A DNA stretch of 35,699 nt, taken from Oceanicola sp. S124 (lineage in GTDB: Bacteria; Pseudomonadota; Alphaproteobacteria; Rhodobacterales; Rhodobacteraceae). The stretch lies in NCBI RefSeq assembly GCF_000220565.1, contig NZ_AFPM01000086.1, forward strand, positions 1 to 35,699, in the 5' to 3' direction. The notes beneath the pieces were generated by a model that was given only the letters and a program-made list of their open reading frames with translations, did no database searches and was not told the origin of the DNA. This document shows positions 16,959 through 25,884 of this stretch, piece after piece. The translations under genes and the position numbers were made by a program. Each line of letters begins with the position of its first letter. The stretch's first letter is position 1.

Positions 16959-16978
16959 CCCACGGACCCGGAAATGCA

Positions 16979-17004
16979 AACGGGCGGCCCCCGGGCCGCC
17001 CGTT
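16979..17004. terminator. Intrinsic terminator between convergent SDR genes
   Basis: AACGGGCGGCC (16979-16989), CCCG loop, GGCCGCCCGTT (16994-17004). A perfect 11-bp stem with a modest T-rich tail (GTCGTTT) on the plus side. It separates the SDR ending at 16958 (+) from the one ending at 17027 (-). Confidence 0.8.
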
Positions 17005-17026
17005 GTCGTTTCAGGAAGAGGCGTGA

Positions 17027-17932
17027 TCAGGAACTGCCCCAGACCGGCTTGGCCGCCGGGCGTTCGGCTTTCAGACGTTCCACCGCCGCGCTGATTTCCT
17101 CTGCCTTCCAGGCCCGCTTGATGTCTTCCTGCGGGCCGTCGCTCCAGCCCAGACAGAGGCGCAGATCGCCGCCGATCAGTTCGAACACCTCGCCGCTGAC
17201 ACCGACCGATTGTTCCGAACACAGCCAGGCCACCAGCGGCGCGGTGTTTTCAGGCGCGAAGATGTCGAATTCGCCCTCCTTGGCACTCATCGCCTCGCCA
17301 AAGGCCCCTTCGGTCATCCGGGTGCGGGCGTTGGGGGCGATGGCATTGGCGGTGATGCCATAGCGGGCCAGTTCGGCCGCCTGCACCAGCGTCATCGAGG
17401 CGATGCCGCCCTTGGCTGCAGAATAGGCGGTCTGGCCGATCGACCCATGCAGGCCCGCACCCGAGGTGGTGTTGATGATGCGGCCATCGACGGCCTCACC
17501 GGCTTTGGCCAAGCCGCGCCAGTGATCGACCGCATGGCGTGCGGTGCAGAAATGGCCGCGCAGATGCACACGCATCACCGCGTCCCATTCGTCCGGCGTT
17601 GCCGAGACGAACATCCGGTCGCGCACGAAACCCGCGTTGTTGACCACGGCGTGAAGGCTGCCGAAGGTCTCGACCGTCTGGCGCACCATCTCGCCGGTGG
17701 CCTCCCAGTCGGCCACGTCGCAATGGTTGGCCATGGCGCGTCCGCCCATGGCGGTGATTTCGGACACCACGGCCTCGGCCGGGCTTTCGCCGGTGTCCTC
17801 GCCGTGGTTGCCGACACCCAGATCGTTGACCACGACCGCCGCGCCCTGGCGCGCAAGCTCCAGCGCATAGGCGCGGCCCAGACCGCGGCCGGCGCCGGTG
17901 ACGATGACGACCCTGTTTTCGCAGATACCCAT
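17027..17932 (-). CDS. SDR of the MFE-2/HSD17B4-like (3R)-hydroxyacyl-CoA dehydrogenase type
   Basis: A 301-aa SDR beginning VVIVTGAGRGLGRAYALELARQGAAVVVNDLG, a signature of the (R)-3-hydroxyacyl-CoA dehydrogenase domain of peroxisomal multifunctional enzyme 2 and its bacterial relatives. VVNNAGFVRDRM, Ser157, Tyr170 and Lys174 (AYSAAKGG) are all present. A 50-residue C-terminal extension follows the core. Start at 17932 has AGGAAAGGAC upstream and lies one base beyond the stop of the preceding gene. It is the last gene of the operon with two acyl-CoA dehydrogenases, hydratase and thiolase, so a β-oxidation dehydrogenation step is the natural role. Confidence 0.82.
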   Translation of the reverse strand: MGICENRVVIVTGAGRGLGRAYALELARQGAAVVVNDLGVGNHGEDTGESPAEAVVSEITAMGGRAMANHCDVADWEATGEMVRQTVETFGSLHAVVNNAGFVRDRMFVSATPDEWDAVMRVHLRGHFCTARHAVDHWRGLAKAGEAVDGRIINTTSGAGLHGSIGQTAYSAAKGGIASMTLVQAAELARYGITANAIAPNARTRMTEGAFGEAMSAKEGEFDIFAPENTAPLVAWLCSEQSVGVSGEVFELIGGDLRLCLGWSDGPQEDIKRAWKAEEISAAVERLKAERPAAKPVWGSS

Positions 17933-17933
17933 T

Positions 17934-18533
17934 TCAGTCCTTTCCTGACAGCCGTACCGCACGGGCGTTGCCCGCGTTGCGTGGCCGGTTCTTCTCCGCC
18001 TGTCGCAGCGGTTCACATTCGACCAGCCCCGCGCGTGAGCGTCGGGCCAGCCGTTCGTATTCGCCTTCGCCGTCCTGTTTCCAGACGATCTGGTCGGGGC
18101 GCAGTTCCCGCAGGGCGCGCGCCGGATTGCCCGCGATCAGGCGCCTTGGTCCGACCTGCATCCCCGAGCGCACCAGAGACATGGCCGCGACAAGGCACTC
18201 CGCCCCGATCTCGGCCTCGTCCAGCACCACGGCGTTCATCCCGACCAGCGCATGATCCCCGATCAGGCATCCGTGCAGCACGGCGCCGTGACCGATGGTG
18301 GCGCCGCGCTCGACGATGCAATCGGATCCGGCGCCGGTATGCATGGTGCAATTGTCCTGCACGCTGGCCTGGCCGCGCACGATGATGCGCCCGAAATCCC
18401 CCCTGAGCGAGGCCGACGGGCCGATATAGCAGCCCGGTCCGATCTGCACGTCGCCGATCAGCACGGCGGTCGGGTGCAGGAAGGTGGCTTCATCCACCAC
18501 CGGCACCCGGCCCTCGAAGGCATAGACCGGCAT
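17934..18533 (-). CDS. Gamma-carbonic-anhydrase-fold protein (PaaY/YrdA-like)
   Basis: A 199-aa left-handed β-helix protein with hexapeptide repeats (IGDVQIGPGCYIGPSASLRGD, IVERGATIGHGAVLHGCLIGDHALVGMNAVV). The three metal-type His residues are visible at 65, 82 and 87. The closest remembered relatives are PaaY of the phenylacetate pathway, a thioesterase that relieves CoA-ester dead ends, and YrdA/CaiE. A C-terminal tail of about 30 basic residues is extra. It is packed between the thiolase (1-bp gap) and an SDR (1-bp gap), so it belongs to the CoA-dependent pathway. A CoA-thioester housekeeping role is more plausible than carbonic anhydrase activity, but that is inference. Confidence 0.8.
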   Translation of the reverse strand: MPVYAFEGRVPVVDEATFLHPTAVLIGDVQIGPGCYIGPSASLRGDFGRIIVRGQASVQDNCTMHTGAGSDCIVERGATIGHGAVLHGCLIGDHALVGMNAVVLDEAEIGAECLVAAMSLVRSGMQVGPRRLIAGNPARALRELRPDQIVWKQDGEGEYERLARRSRAGLVECEPLRQAEKNRPRNAGNARAVRLSGKD

Positions 18534-18534
18534 G

Positions 18535-19686
18535 TTACAGCCGTTCGATGATGGTCACGTTGGCCTGACCGCCGCCTTCGCACATGGTCTGAAGCCCGTA
18601 ACGACCGCCGCGACGCTCCAGCTCGTAAAGCATGGTGGTCATCAGCCGTGCGCCGGTGGCCCCGATCGGGTGGCCGAGCGAGATGCCGCCGCCGTTCACA
18701 TTGACCTTTTCATGCGGAATCCCCAGCTCCTTCATCCAGGCCAGCGGGATCGAGGCAAAGGCCTCGTTGCATTCGAACAGGTCGATGTCGTCGACGGTCA
18801 GCCCGGTTTTTTCCAGCGCGTGACGGGTCGCGGGGATCGGCGCGGTCAGCATCCAGACCGGATCGTCGGCCCGTACCGTCAGGTGATGGATCCGCGCCCG
18901 CGGCTTCAGGCCGTGGGTCTTGACCGCCGCCTCCGAGGCCAGCAGCAGGGCGGCCGCGCCGTCACAGGTCTGGCTGGCGACCGCCGCCGTGATCCGCCCG
19001 CCGGGCTCCAGCGGTTCCAGCGTCGCCATCTTCTCAAGCGAGGTGCCCCGGCGCGGGGTCTCGTCATGGCTCAGACCTTCGACCGGAATGATCTCGGCCT
19101 CGAAAAGGCCTGCATCGATCGCCGCCAGCGCCCGTTCGTGGCTTGCCAGCGCAAAGCGCTCCATCTCCTTGCGCGAACAATCCCACTTCTCGGCGATCAT
19201 CTGGGCCGAACGGAACTGGCTCACCTCCTGATCGCCGAACCGGGCCAGCCAGCCGGGCGAAGAGCGGAAGGGATCATCGAACCCATAGGCCTGACCCGCA
19301 TACATCGCGGCCGAGATCGGAATCGCGTTCATGTTCTGCACACCGCCCGCGATCACCAGATCCTGGGTGCCGCTCATCACGCCCTGGGCTGCGAAATGTA
19401 CGGCCTGCTGGGACGACCCGCATTGGCGGTCGATGGTCACGCCCGGCACATGCATCGGCAGGCCCGCGACCAGCCAGCAGGTGCGCGCGATGTCGCCCGC
19501 CTGACTGCCGATGGTGTCGCAACAGCCATAGACCACGTCATCCACCGCCGCCGGATCGATCCCGGTGCGTGCGACCAGGGCCTTGATCGGGGCGGCCCCC
19601 AGATCGGCGGAATGGAGATGGGCAAGGCTGCCCTTCTTGCGGCCCACCGGGGTGCGGATGGCATCGACGATATAGGCTTCGGCCAT
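18535..19686 (-). CDS. fadA6: FadA6-like thiolase
   Basis: A 383-aa thiolase with the acyl-accepting Cys89 (VTIDRQCGSSQQAV), His339 (GHPIGATG) and Cys369 (MCEGGGQANVTIIERL). The sequence VPGVTIDRQCGSSQQA, GGVQNMNAIPIS, YGDQEISQFR-like box and GGRYGLQTMCEGGG closely match remembered M. tuberculosis FadA6. That thiolase is tied to HIP degradation and is thought to cleave the CoA ester after the ring-opening steps. Start ATG at 19686. Three bases separate it from the acyl-CoA dehydrogenase upstream. It differs from the other thiolase of the window (28515-29711). Confidence 0.85.
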   Translation of the reverse strand: MAEAYIVDAIRTPVGRKKGSLAHLHSADLGAAPIKALVARTGIDPAAVDDVVYGCCDTIGSQAGDIARTCWLVAGLPMHVPGVTIDRQCGSSQQAVHFAAQGVMSGTQDLVIAGGVQNMNAIPISAAMYAGQAYGFDDPFRSSPGWLARFGDQEVSQFRSAQMIAEKWDCSRKEMERFALASHERALAAIDAGLFEAEIIPVEGLSHDETPRRGTSLEKMATLEPLEPGGRITAAVASQTCDGAAALLLASEAAVKTHGLKPRARIHHLTVRADDPVWMLTAPIPATRHALEKTGLTVDDIDLFECNEAFASIPLAWMKELGIPHEKVNVNGGGISLGHPIGATGARLMTTMLYELERRGGRYGLQTMCEGGGQANVTIIERL

Positions 19687-19689
19687 GGA

Positions 19690-20733
19690 TCAGCCCTCCT
19701 GGTTGAACAGCGTGTCAGGCCCGATGGCCAGCGTCTCAAGTCGTGCTGCATAACGGTTGCGGTGCAGGGTCTCGGTGCCCCAGAGATTGCGCAGGCTCAA
19801 TGTGCGCTTGATGTAGAAATGCACATCCGCCTCCTGCGAATAGCCCATGCCGCCATGAACCTGGATTGCGGTCTGCGCGGTAGTTTCGGCAGCGCGGCCG
19901 CAGACGTATTTGGCATGGCTGATCCGCGCACGGGTATAGGCATCCTGCGTGGATGCGGCCATGGCGGAGGCAGCCTGTAGTACCGGGCGCGCGAACTCCA
20001 CCGCCACCTGCGCGGAGGCCAGATGGTGCTTCAGCGCCTGATAGCTGCCGATCGGTTTGCCGAATTGGGTGCGTTCCCCGGCATAGGCGACCGAAATGTC
20101 GATGGCGCGCTGCGCGATGCCCAGCATCTGCGCGGCGGCAAACAGCGCGCCGATCTCCTGCGCATGATCCGTGGCGGCGCGCGCTGCCTCGCCCTCGGCG
20201 AGGATCTGGGCGTCCGGCCCCGGTGTGACGGCGAACAACCGGCGCAGCGGATCGACGCCGGGTTGCGGCGTGATCGTGGCACTGCCGGCGGGGCACAGCA
20301 GCACCCGGTCGACCTCGAAGATCAGGATCGCATCGGCGCTGTCAGCCCCTTCGGCAAAGGGGGCGGCGGGATGGCTCAGCGCGACCTGCGCCTCGCCGGC
20401 CATCACCTGGGCCAGCAGCGCCGCCTCACCGAATTGGTCGAGCGCCGGCAGGGTGATCCCCATGGTCTCGATCAGGGGTTCGGGCAGCAGGGCCGCGCCC
20501 GCCGCGGTGACAAGGCCGATCACGTCCTGCGGCGCCAGCCCCAGCCCCCCGGCCTCTTCGCCCACCAATGCGCCGGGCAGGCCAAGTTCGACCATTGCCG
20601 ACCAGCGCGCGGCGTCATGGCTCTTGCCGGTCTCGGCCAGCGCACGCAGTTCGGCGGTGGTGCAATTGGCGGCGAGGAACTCGCGCACCATGTCGGTCAT
20701 CATCTGTTGTTCTTCGGTGATCACGAATTGCAT
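19690..20733 (-). CDS. Acyl-CoA dehydrogenase, small FadE subunit
   Basis: A 347-aa acyl-CoA dehydrogenase, shorter than the usual 380-400 aa. It keeps the N-terminal helical domain (MQFVITEEQQMMTDMVREFL), the ERTQFGKPIGSYQALKHHLA segment and IQVHGGMGYSQEADVHFYIKR. The central β-domain is degenerate. The start at 20733 is chosen over a longer frame because the preceding extension overlaps the neighbouring gene and looks random. In steroid-degrading bacteria adjacent FadE genes often encode unlike subunits of α2β2 enzymes (e.g. FadE26-27, FadE28-29, FadE31-32). This gene and the one at 20738, separated by 4 bp, look like such a pair acting on ring-derived CoA esters. Confidence 0.83.
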   Translation of the reverse strand: MQFVITEEQQMMTDMVREFLAANCTTAELRALAETGKSHDAARWSAMVELGLPGALVGEEAGGLGLAPQDVIGLVTAAGAALLPEPLIETMGITLPALDQFGEAALLAQVMAGEAQVALSHPAAPFAEGADSADAILIFEVDRVLLCPAGSATITPQPGVDPLRRLFAVTPGPDAQILAEGEAARAATDHAQEIGALFAAAQMLGIAQRAIDISVAYAGERTQFGKPIGSYQALKHHLASAQVAVEFARPVLQAASAMAASTQDAYTRARISHAKYVCGRAAETTAQTAIQVHGGMGYSQEADVHFYIKRTLSLRNLWGTETLHRNRYAARLETLAIGPDTLFNQEG

Positions 20734-20737
20734 GGCG

Positions 20738-21901
20738 TCACTTCCTCGGCATTCCGAGCATCCGCTCGGCGATGATGTTGCGCTGAATTTCGTTGGTCCC
20801 GGCATAGATTGGACCAGCGAGTGAGAAGAGGTATCCGTCCAGCCAATTGCCCGCATCGGGCGCGGCCGAGGCCCCCGGATGCAGCTCGGCCCGGTCGCCG
20901 AGGATATCAAGCGCGGTGCGGTGCAGCGCGATGTCCAGCTCGGACCAGAAGATCTTGTTGGTCGAGGCCTCGGCACCGATCCTGCCGCCCGCCATCAACC
21001 GAGAGGCGGTCGAGTAGATCGAAAGCGCATAGGCCTCGGCACCCATCGCGGCCTCGGCCACGCGGGCGCGCAGCACCGGATCAAGGTCATCGCCCCGGCT
21101 TTGGGCCAGCGCCACCAAGGCACGCACTGCGACCTGGTACCGGGCGGGGCTGCGCAGCATCAGGCCGCGCTCGAATCCTGCGGTGGCCATGCAGATCTTC
21201 CAGCCCTGACCCTCGGCGCCAAGGATGTTCTCGGCGGGGACCCGGACCTCGTCGAGGAAGAGTTCGGCGAAACCGTGTTCGCCGTTGATCTGGTGGATGG
21301 CCTGCCGGGTGACGCCGGGCGCGTCCAGCGGGAACAGGATCAGGCTCAGCCCGTGGTGGCGTTCGCTGTCGGGATCGGTGCGGAACAGGCCGAAGGCCAT
21401 GTCGGCATAGACCGCGCGGGACGACCAGATCTTGTGGCCCGACAGGACGTATTCATCGCCCTCGCGACGGGCCTTGGCCCGCACGGCGGCAAGGTCCGAC
21501 CCTGCCTGCGGCTCTGACCAGGCCTGGGCCCAGATCTCTTCGCCGGTGGCCATCCTGGGCAGATAGCGGGCCTTCTGCTGCTCGGTGCCGAATTCCATCA
21601 GCGTCGGGCCCAGAAGGAAGATGCCGTTCTGGTTCACCCGCAGCGGCGCACGGGCGCCGTAATATTCTTCTTCGAAGATCAGCCAGCGGATCAGGTCCAG
21701 TCCGCGCCCGCCATAGGCGTCGGGCCATGTCACCATGCCCCATCGTCCCTCGTTCAGCTTGGCTTCCCATGCGCGATGGGCCTCGAACCCTTCGCGCGAG
21801 GCGTCGAAACTGGGCAGTGGCGTGGCCGGGACGTTGTCACGCATCCAGCTGCGCACCTCGTCGCGGAAGGCGCGCTGCGCGTCGGTATAGGTCAGTTCCA
21901 T
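20738..21901 (-). CDS. Acyl-CoA dehydrogenase, large FadE subunit
   Basis: A 387-aa acyl-CoA dehydrogenase with WSEPQAGSDLAAVRAKA (FAD/substrate loop), SGHKIWSSRAVYADMAFGLFRT, and the C-terminal YAGTNEIQRNIIAERMLGMPR. The YEGT Glu of medium-chain enzymes is Ala here. Glu244 in GFERGLML occupies the position used as catalytic base by isovaleryl-CoA dehydrogenase, so it may serve instead. The C-terminal block strongly resembles mycobacterial FadE30/FadE31-type enzymes of HIP degradation. The start overlaps closely with the hydratase upstream (3-bp gap). Likely heteromeric partner of the smaller subunit encoded next. Confidence 0.85.
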   Translation of the reverse strand: MELTYTDAQRAFRDEVRSWMRDNVPATPLPSFDASREGFEAHRAWEAKLNEGRWGMVTWPDAYGGRGLDLIRWLIFEEEYYGARAPLRVNQNGIFLLGPTLMEFGTEQQKARYLPRMATGEEIWAQAWSEPQAGSDLAAVRAKARREGDEYVLSGHKIWSSRAVYADMAFGLFRTDPDSERHHGLSLILFPLDAPGVTRQAIHQINGEHGFAELFLDEVRVPAENILGAEGQGWKICMATAGFERGLMLRSPARYQVAVRALVALAQSRGDDLDPVLRARVAEAAMGAEAYALSIYSTASRLMAGGRIGAEASTNKIFWSELDIALHRTALDILGDRAELHPGASAAPDAGNWLDGYLFSLAGPIYAGTNEIQRNIIAERMLGMPRK

Positions 21902-21904
21902 GTC

Positions 21905-22795
21905 TCAGTCCTTGTCCCCGGCCTCTGCCTTGTTGGCCTTCGCCATCGAGGCGGCATTCAGGCCCGACAGCCGGTCGCCCGAGGCCAGCTCGTTCTGGGC
22001 ATGGGCGAAATGGTGCATGTGATAGACGGCGTCCATGCCGGTGCGCTTGCCGCGCAGGTCCTCGACATGGTTGATCGCCTGTTTGGTCAGCCAGTTGCCA
22101 AGGCTCGGGCGCGACACCAGCGTCTCGGCCCAGTTCCGCACGGCTTCGGTAAGCTCGGCGCGCGGCACGACCTTGTTGACCATGCCGAAATGCTCGGCCC
22201 GGGCCGCGGGCATCCGCTCGCCCAGAAGCAGGAATTCCTTGGCCACGCGCGGCGGCAGTTCGAAGGGATGCGCGAAATACTCGACGCCAGGAATGCCCAT
22301 GCGGTTCACCGGGTCCTGGAAGAACGCGTCGTCCGATGCCACGATCAGGTCGCAGACCCAGGCCAGCATCAGACCGCCCGCGACACAGGCGCCCTGGACC
22401 ATCGCAATGGTCGGCTTGGGACAATCGCGCCAGCGGCGGCACATGCCCAGATATTGCTCATGCTCACGGGTATACAGGAACTCGGCGCCGGGCTTCTGCG
22501 TGTGGTCTTCCCACAGCAGACGGCGCGGAAAAGCGACATCCACGTCGCGGCCCGGCGTGCCGATGTCGTGGCCGGCCGAGAAGTGCTTGCCCTCGCCGCC
22601 CAGCACGATGGCCTTCACCTCGGGGTCGTTCACCGCCTGCTGGAAGGCATCGTCCAGCGCATAGGTCATCTGCGAGTTCTGGGCGTTGTTGAACGTCGGC
22701 CGGTTCATCATGATCCAGGCGACGGCGTTCTCGACCCGGTAGGTCACCGGCGTATCGGTCTCGTAGACCGGCTGCGGCTGGGGATCGGTACTCAT
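21905..22795 (-). CDS. Enoyl-CoA hydratase/isomerase family protein
   Basis: A 296-aa crotonase-fold protein. It has EGKHFSAGHDIG (oxyanion-hole strand), VQGACVAGGLMLAWVCDLIVASDDAFFQDPVNRMGIPGVEYFAHPF and a C-terminal trimerisation helix. The stretch AGGLMLAWVCDLIVASDDAFF, with Asp/Phe where many hydratases have Glu, suggests a specialised branch rather than a short-chain crotonase. The ATG giving MSTDPQPQ is chosen; a frame open to 22855 would run into dyad E. It is the first gene of an operon continuing into the two acyl-CoA dehydrogenases. Likely adds water to, or isomerises, an unsaturated ring-derived CoA ester. Confidence 0.84.
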   Translation of the reverse strand: MSTDPQPQPVYETDTPVTYRVENAVAWIMMNRPTFNNAQNSQMTYALDDAFQQAVNDPEVKAIVLGGEGKHFSAGHDIGTPGRDVDVAFPRRLLWEDHTQKPGAEFLYTREHEQYLGMCRRWRDCPKPTIAMVQGACVAGGLMLAWVCDLIVASDDAFFQDPVNRMGIPGVEYFAHPFELPPRVAKEFLLLGERMPAARAEHFGMVNKVVPRAELTEAVRNWAETLVSRPSLGNWLTKQAINHVEDLRGKRTGMDAVYHMHHFAHAQNELASGDRLSGLNAASMAKANKAEAGDKD

Positions 22796-22852
22796 GGGGA
22801 TCGGTCCTCTTGTCTCTTCCCGGCCGAAGCTAGGGGCGGGACCGATCCGCAT

Positions 22853-22872
22853 CATCGTCTGTTGGGACTAAC
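22853..22872. promoter_or_regulatory. Operator-like dyad E upstream of the hydratase-FadE operon
   Basis: CATCGTCT-GTTG-GGACTAAC. The right half is the GACTAA variant. It overlaps the stop codon of the thioesterase gene (22868-22870) and lies about 58 bp before the hydratase start, so a promoter must lie within the end of the thioesterase gene. Confidence 0.75.
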
Positions 22873-23377
22873 AGGCGGGCTGCGGCTCGGTCGAGACGCG
22901 GCGGCGCGTCCCCGGCGGCATCGGAAGATCGGCCTGCGCCCGCTGCGCGGCCAGCAGCGTTTCGGCCAGCGGACCGGACTCCATTTTGCTGACCCTGCGG
23001 GCTTCCAGGTTCATGTGAAGAACCATGGTTTCCATGAAGGCCGAGCGCTGCCCGGTCGTGGCATTCCACAGCTGGAAAAACAGGTGAAACCGCTTGAGAT
23101 CGGTGAACAGGATGCGCCCGGTGCCCAGCAGCGGGGTGCGCTCCATCAACTCGCTTTCATAGCGCATGTGCTTTTCCACCCGGAAGAAGCCGCGCCGTTC
23201 GACCTGCGGATACGCGGGTGTCCAGCCCAGCTGAAGGAACATGGCCCGGTCGATCTCGTCGAGGACGCGATCATAGACCAGCACGTTCATGTGGCCGTTC
23301 TCGTCGATATCCTCGGGACCGACCCGACCGGACCAGGATTGTGTCCCGGCCCAGTCGGGCAGTTTGGCATCAGCCAT
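22868..23377 (-). CDS. Hotdog-fold acyl-CoA thioesterase
   Basis: A 169-aa thioesterase of the 4-hydroxybenzoyl-CoA thioesterase/FatA-like type. The diagnostic N-terminal block is VGPEDIDENGHMNVLVYDRVLDEID, with the Asp and Asn-Gly-His-Met-Asn of the active-site helix. Later strands read FFRVEKHMRYESELMERTPLLG and FFQLWNATTGQRSAFMETMVLHMN. The start at 23377 lies inside the last codons of the LivF gene (8-bp overlap), implying coupling. It may release CoA from blocked intermediates or from the acid side chain. It ends the second importer operon. Confidence 0.82.
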   Translation of the reverse strand: MADAKLPDWAGTQSWSGRVGPEDIDENGHMNVLVYDRVLDEIDRAMFLQLGWTPAYPQVERRGFFRVEKHMRYESELMERTPLLGTGRILFTDLKRFHLFFQLWNATTGQRSAFMETMVLHMNLEARRVSKMESGPLAETLLAAQRAQADLPMPPGTRRRVSTEPQPAC

Positions 23378-24095
23378 GGGCTGCTGCCATCCGCTGTGCG
23401 TTCCACGCCGCAAGCCGGTCGGTCAGTTCCGGCGAGGGGCATTCCAGCGCCACCTGACCACGGCTGACGATCAGGGCGCGGTCGGTATAGGGCTGGGTCA
23501 CCTTCAGGTGCTGTTCCACGATGATCACGGCGGTGCCGCTTTCGGCCCATTTGCGCAGGAAGGCAAGGATCGGCGGCAGCAGCATCTGCGCCACCCCCAT
23601 CGAGGGTTCGTCGCAGAGCAGAACCTTCGGCCGGGCCACGAAGGCCTGCCCGAGGGCAAGGATCTGCTGCTGCCCACCCGAAAGGTCCCGCGCCCGCGCC
23701 TGAGCCTTTTCCTTCAGGATCGGAAAGACCGAGTGGATCTCTTCCAGCGTCTTGGCAAAGGCATCGGGATCGCGCCGCCCGGCCGCCTGACCCAGCCGCA
23801 GGTTGTCATGCACCGTCAGCTCGGGAAACACCCGGTGGTTGTCGAGCACCAGCCGCAACCCCTCATGGGCCGCGCGTTCGGGGGCAAGACCGGTCACGTT
23901 CTTGCCATCCATGATCACGGAGCCCGAAGTCGGGGTGTTGAAACCGCTGATCGCCCGCAACAGGGTCGATTTTCCGGCCCCGTTCTCGCCGCCAATCAGA
24001 AGAATCTCGCCCGGCTCGACGGTCAGAGAGATGTCGCGCACGACCGGGATGTCGCCATATCCGGCCGTCAGGTTCTTGACTTCAAGCATGGGCAT
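23370..24095 (-). CDS. livF: ABC importer ATPase, LivF type (second set)
   Basis: A 241-aa ATPase with Walker A GGENGAGKSTL, signature DLSGGQQQILALGQAF and Walker B VLLCDEPSMGVA, the last typical of LivF. The start MPMLEVKNLTAGYG at 24095 has GTGGGAGG six bases upstream and overlaps the end of the LivM-LivG fusion gene by 14 bp. It is the second nucleotide-binding subunit of the second importer, and is clearly divergent from the first copy at 10163. Confidence 0.88.
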   Translation of the reverse strand: MPMLEVKNLTAGYGDIPVVRDISLTVEPGEILLIGGENGAGKSTLLRAISGFNTPTSGSVIMDGKNVTGLAPERAAHEGLRLVLDNHRVFPELTVHDNLRLGQAAGRRDPDAFAKTLEEIHSVFPILKEKAQARARDLSGGQQQILALGQAFVARPKVLLCDEPSMGVAQMLLPPILAFLRKWAESGTAVIIVEQHLKVTQPYTDRALIVSRGQVALECPSPELTDRLAAWNAQRMAAAHG

Positions 24096-25881
24096 GGTCG
24101 CCTCCCACAAACAGGTGCTGAACGGCAGGGTCTTTTGCCAGGTCTTCCGGGCTGCCCTGCGCGATGCGTTTGCCGGTTTCCAGCACGGTGATGCGGTCAG
24201 CAATCGACCAGACCAGATCGAGATCGTGCTCGACAAGCACGATGGTGGTGCCGAGCTTGCGGCTGAGAAGCCAGATCAGCGACGAGAACTCTTCGCGTTC
24301 CTCGGCGGACAGGCCGGCTGCCGGTTCGTCGAACAGCACCACGCGGCTGTCCTTCAGGGCGACACGCACCACTTCCAGCAGACGGCGCTGGCCATGCGAC
24401 AGCAGCGTCGGCAGTCCCGAGGCGTAATCGTCGCGCATGCTATCAAGGACCGCACGCAGTTCCTTCGGCAGCTCGCTCTGACGGGCGTCCAGACCGACGC
24501 GCACGTTGTTCCACACCGAGAAAGCGGGGAAAATGCGCGGGTTCTGGAAGGTCCGGCCAAGGCCGTGGCGCGCGATGTCGGCGGCGCTGGCCCTGGACAC
24601 GTCGCGCTTGTCGAAGGTGTAGCTGCCTTCGTTCATCCTGCTGAAGCCGTTCAGCACGTTCAGAAGCGAGGTCTTGCCTGAACCGTTGGCGCCCACAAGG
24701 CCGTGGATCTCGCCGGGGCGCAGCTCCAGATCGACCCGATCGACCGCCACCACAGAACCGAAGCGCTTGGTCGCGCCCTTCAGCGAGATGATCGGCTCGC
24801 GGGTTTCAGAGGCCGCATGGTCCGGCAGGCTGTTCAGCCAGTTGGTCAGCGCGCTCAGGTGGAAGGCACGTTCGCCACCGCCGGTCTGGTTGCGCTTGCG
24901 CCGGGCCTCTTCGATCGTGCCGACGATACCGTCGGGGAAGACGATGACCACGATCAGGGTGATGAACCCGTAGATCAGCGGCTTGTACTCGGCCAGATCG
25001 ACCAGAAGCATGTTGGGGATGGTGAAGACGGCCAGAATGCCGAGGATCGGGCCCAAAAGCTGACCACGCCCGCCGACGACCACCGAGAAGAAGAAGATGA
25101 ACGACACGTCCATCAGGAAGCTTTGCGGGGTCACGAAGCTGACCGCAGGCACGAAGAGCACGCCGCAGATCCCGGTGCCGAGGGCGGCCAGGATGAAGGC
25201 CAGAGAACTCATGTGGCCGGGGTTGATCCCCAGCGACCGGGCGGCCTCGGGGCTTTCTGCGGCGGTGCGCATCTGGCGCCCGAGGCGCGAATTGCGGATG
25301 CCGTAGTGGAAGGCCAGCGCCGCGATCGGCAGCAGGGTGCAGAGGATCGACAACGGGCTGATCCCGAGGACCAGCGGCTTCGACAGCCCCGGTGTCGGCA
25401 TCGAGATGCCATTCAGTCCCTGCGTCACGCTGTCCATCTGCAACAGAAGCTGCGGAAAGACGACCGCGGCCGACAGCGTCACGAAGCCAAGGTGAAAGCC
25501 CTGGACCCGCAGCGCGGGCAGGGCGAACAGCAGCCCGCCTGCCACCGCAACGACGATCCCGGTCAGGACGCCGACGAAGACGGGCAGGTCGTTGATCCCG
25601 CTGGCCACGGCAAAGCCGTAGGCCCCCAGGCCAAGCAGCACGCCCTGACCAAAGGATTTCTGACCGGCATCCACGAACAGGAAGTTCTGCAGGATCGTCA
25701 CGGCGATGTAGATGTTCATCAGCTGGAAGGAATGCTCCCAGTAGGAACTGCCCAGAACCGCCGGGATGATTCCCATGGCGACGAGGATGGCGACGGCGAT
25801 CCAGAATTGCGGCAGGTCACTGTCGAAGCGGCCGGGCCTTGGCTTGGGCGAAGCGGGTGTGGCGGTTGTGCTCAAGGTCAT
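24082..25881 (-). CDS. Fused LivM permease-LivG ATPase
   Basis: A 599-aa fusion. Residues about 25-330 are a LivM-type permease: many membrane segments, DAGQKSFGQGVLLGLGAYG, and RQMRTAAESPEAARSLGINPGH as coupling segment. Residues from about 355 are a LivG-type ATPase with Walker A GANGSGKTSLLN, LSHGQRRLLEVVRVAL as signature, Walker B VVLFDEPAAGLS and LVEHDLD. This fusion order is known in some HAAT-type importers. It differs from the first importer, where LivH and LivM are fused. The ATG at 25881 is 4 bp after the LivH stop. No binding-protein gene is adjacent. Confidence 0.88.
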   Translation of the reverse strand: MTLSTTATPASPKPRPGRFDSDLPQFWIAVAILVAMGIIPAVLGSSYWEHSFQLMNIYIAVTILQNFLFVDAGQKSFGQGVLLGLGAYGFAVASGINDLPVFVGVLTGIVVAVAGGLLFALPALRVQGFHLGFVTLSAAVVFPQLLLQMDSVTQGLNGISMPTPGLSKPLVLGISPLSILCTLLPIAALAFHYGIRNSRLGRQMRTAAESPEAARSLGINPGHMSSLAFILAALGTGICGVLFVPAVSFVTPQSFLMDVSFIFFFSVVVGGRGQLLGPILGILAVFTIPNMLLVDLAEYKPLIYGFITLIVVIVFPDGIVGTIEEARRKRNQTGGGERAFHLSALTNWLNSLPDHAASETREPIISLKGATKRFGSVVAVDRVDLELRPGEIHGLVGANGSGKTSLLNVLNGFSRMNEGSYTFDKRDVSRASAADIARHGLGRTFQNPRIFPAFSVWNNVRVGLDARQSELPKELRAVLDSMRDDYASGLPTLLSHGQRRLLEVVRVALKDSRVVLFDEPAAGLSAEEREEFSSLIWLLSRKLGTTIVLVEHDLDLVWSIADRITVLETGKRIAQGSPEDLAKDPAVQHLFVGGDHAHA

Positions 25882-25884
25882 CGT

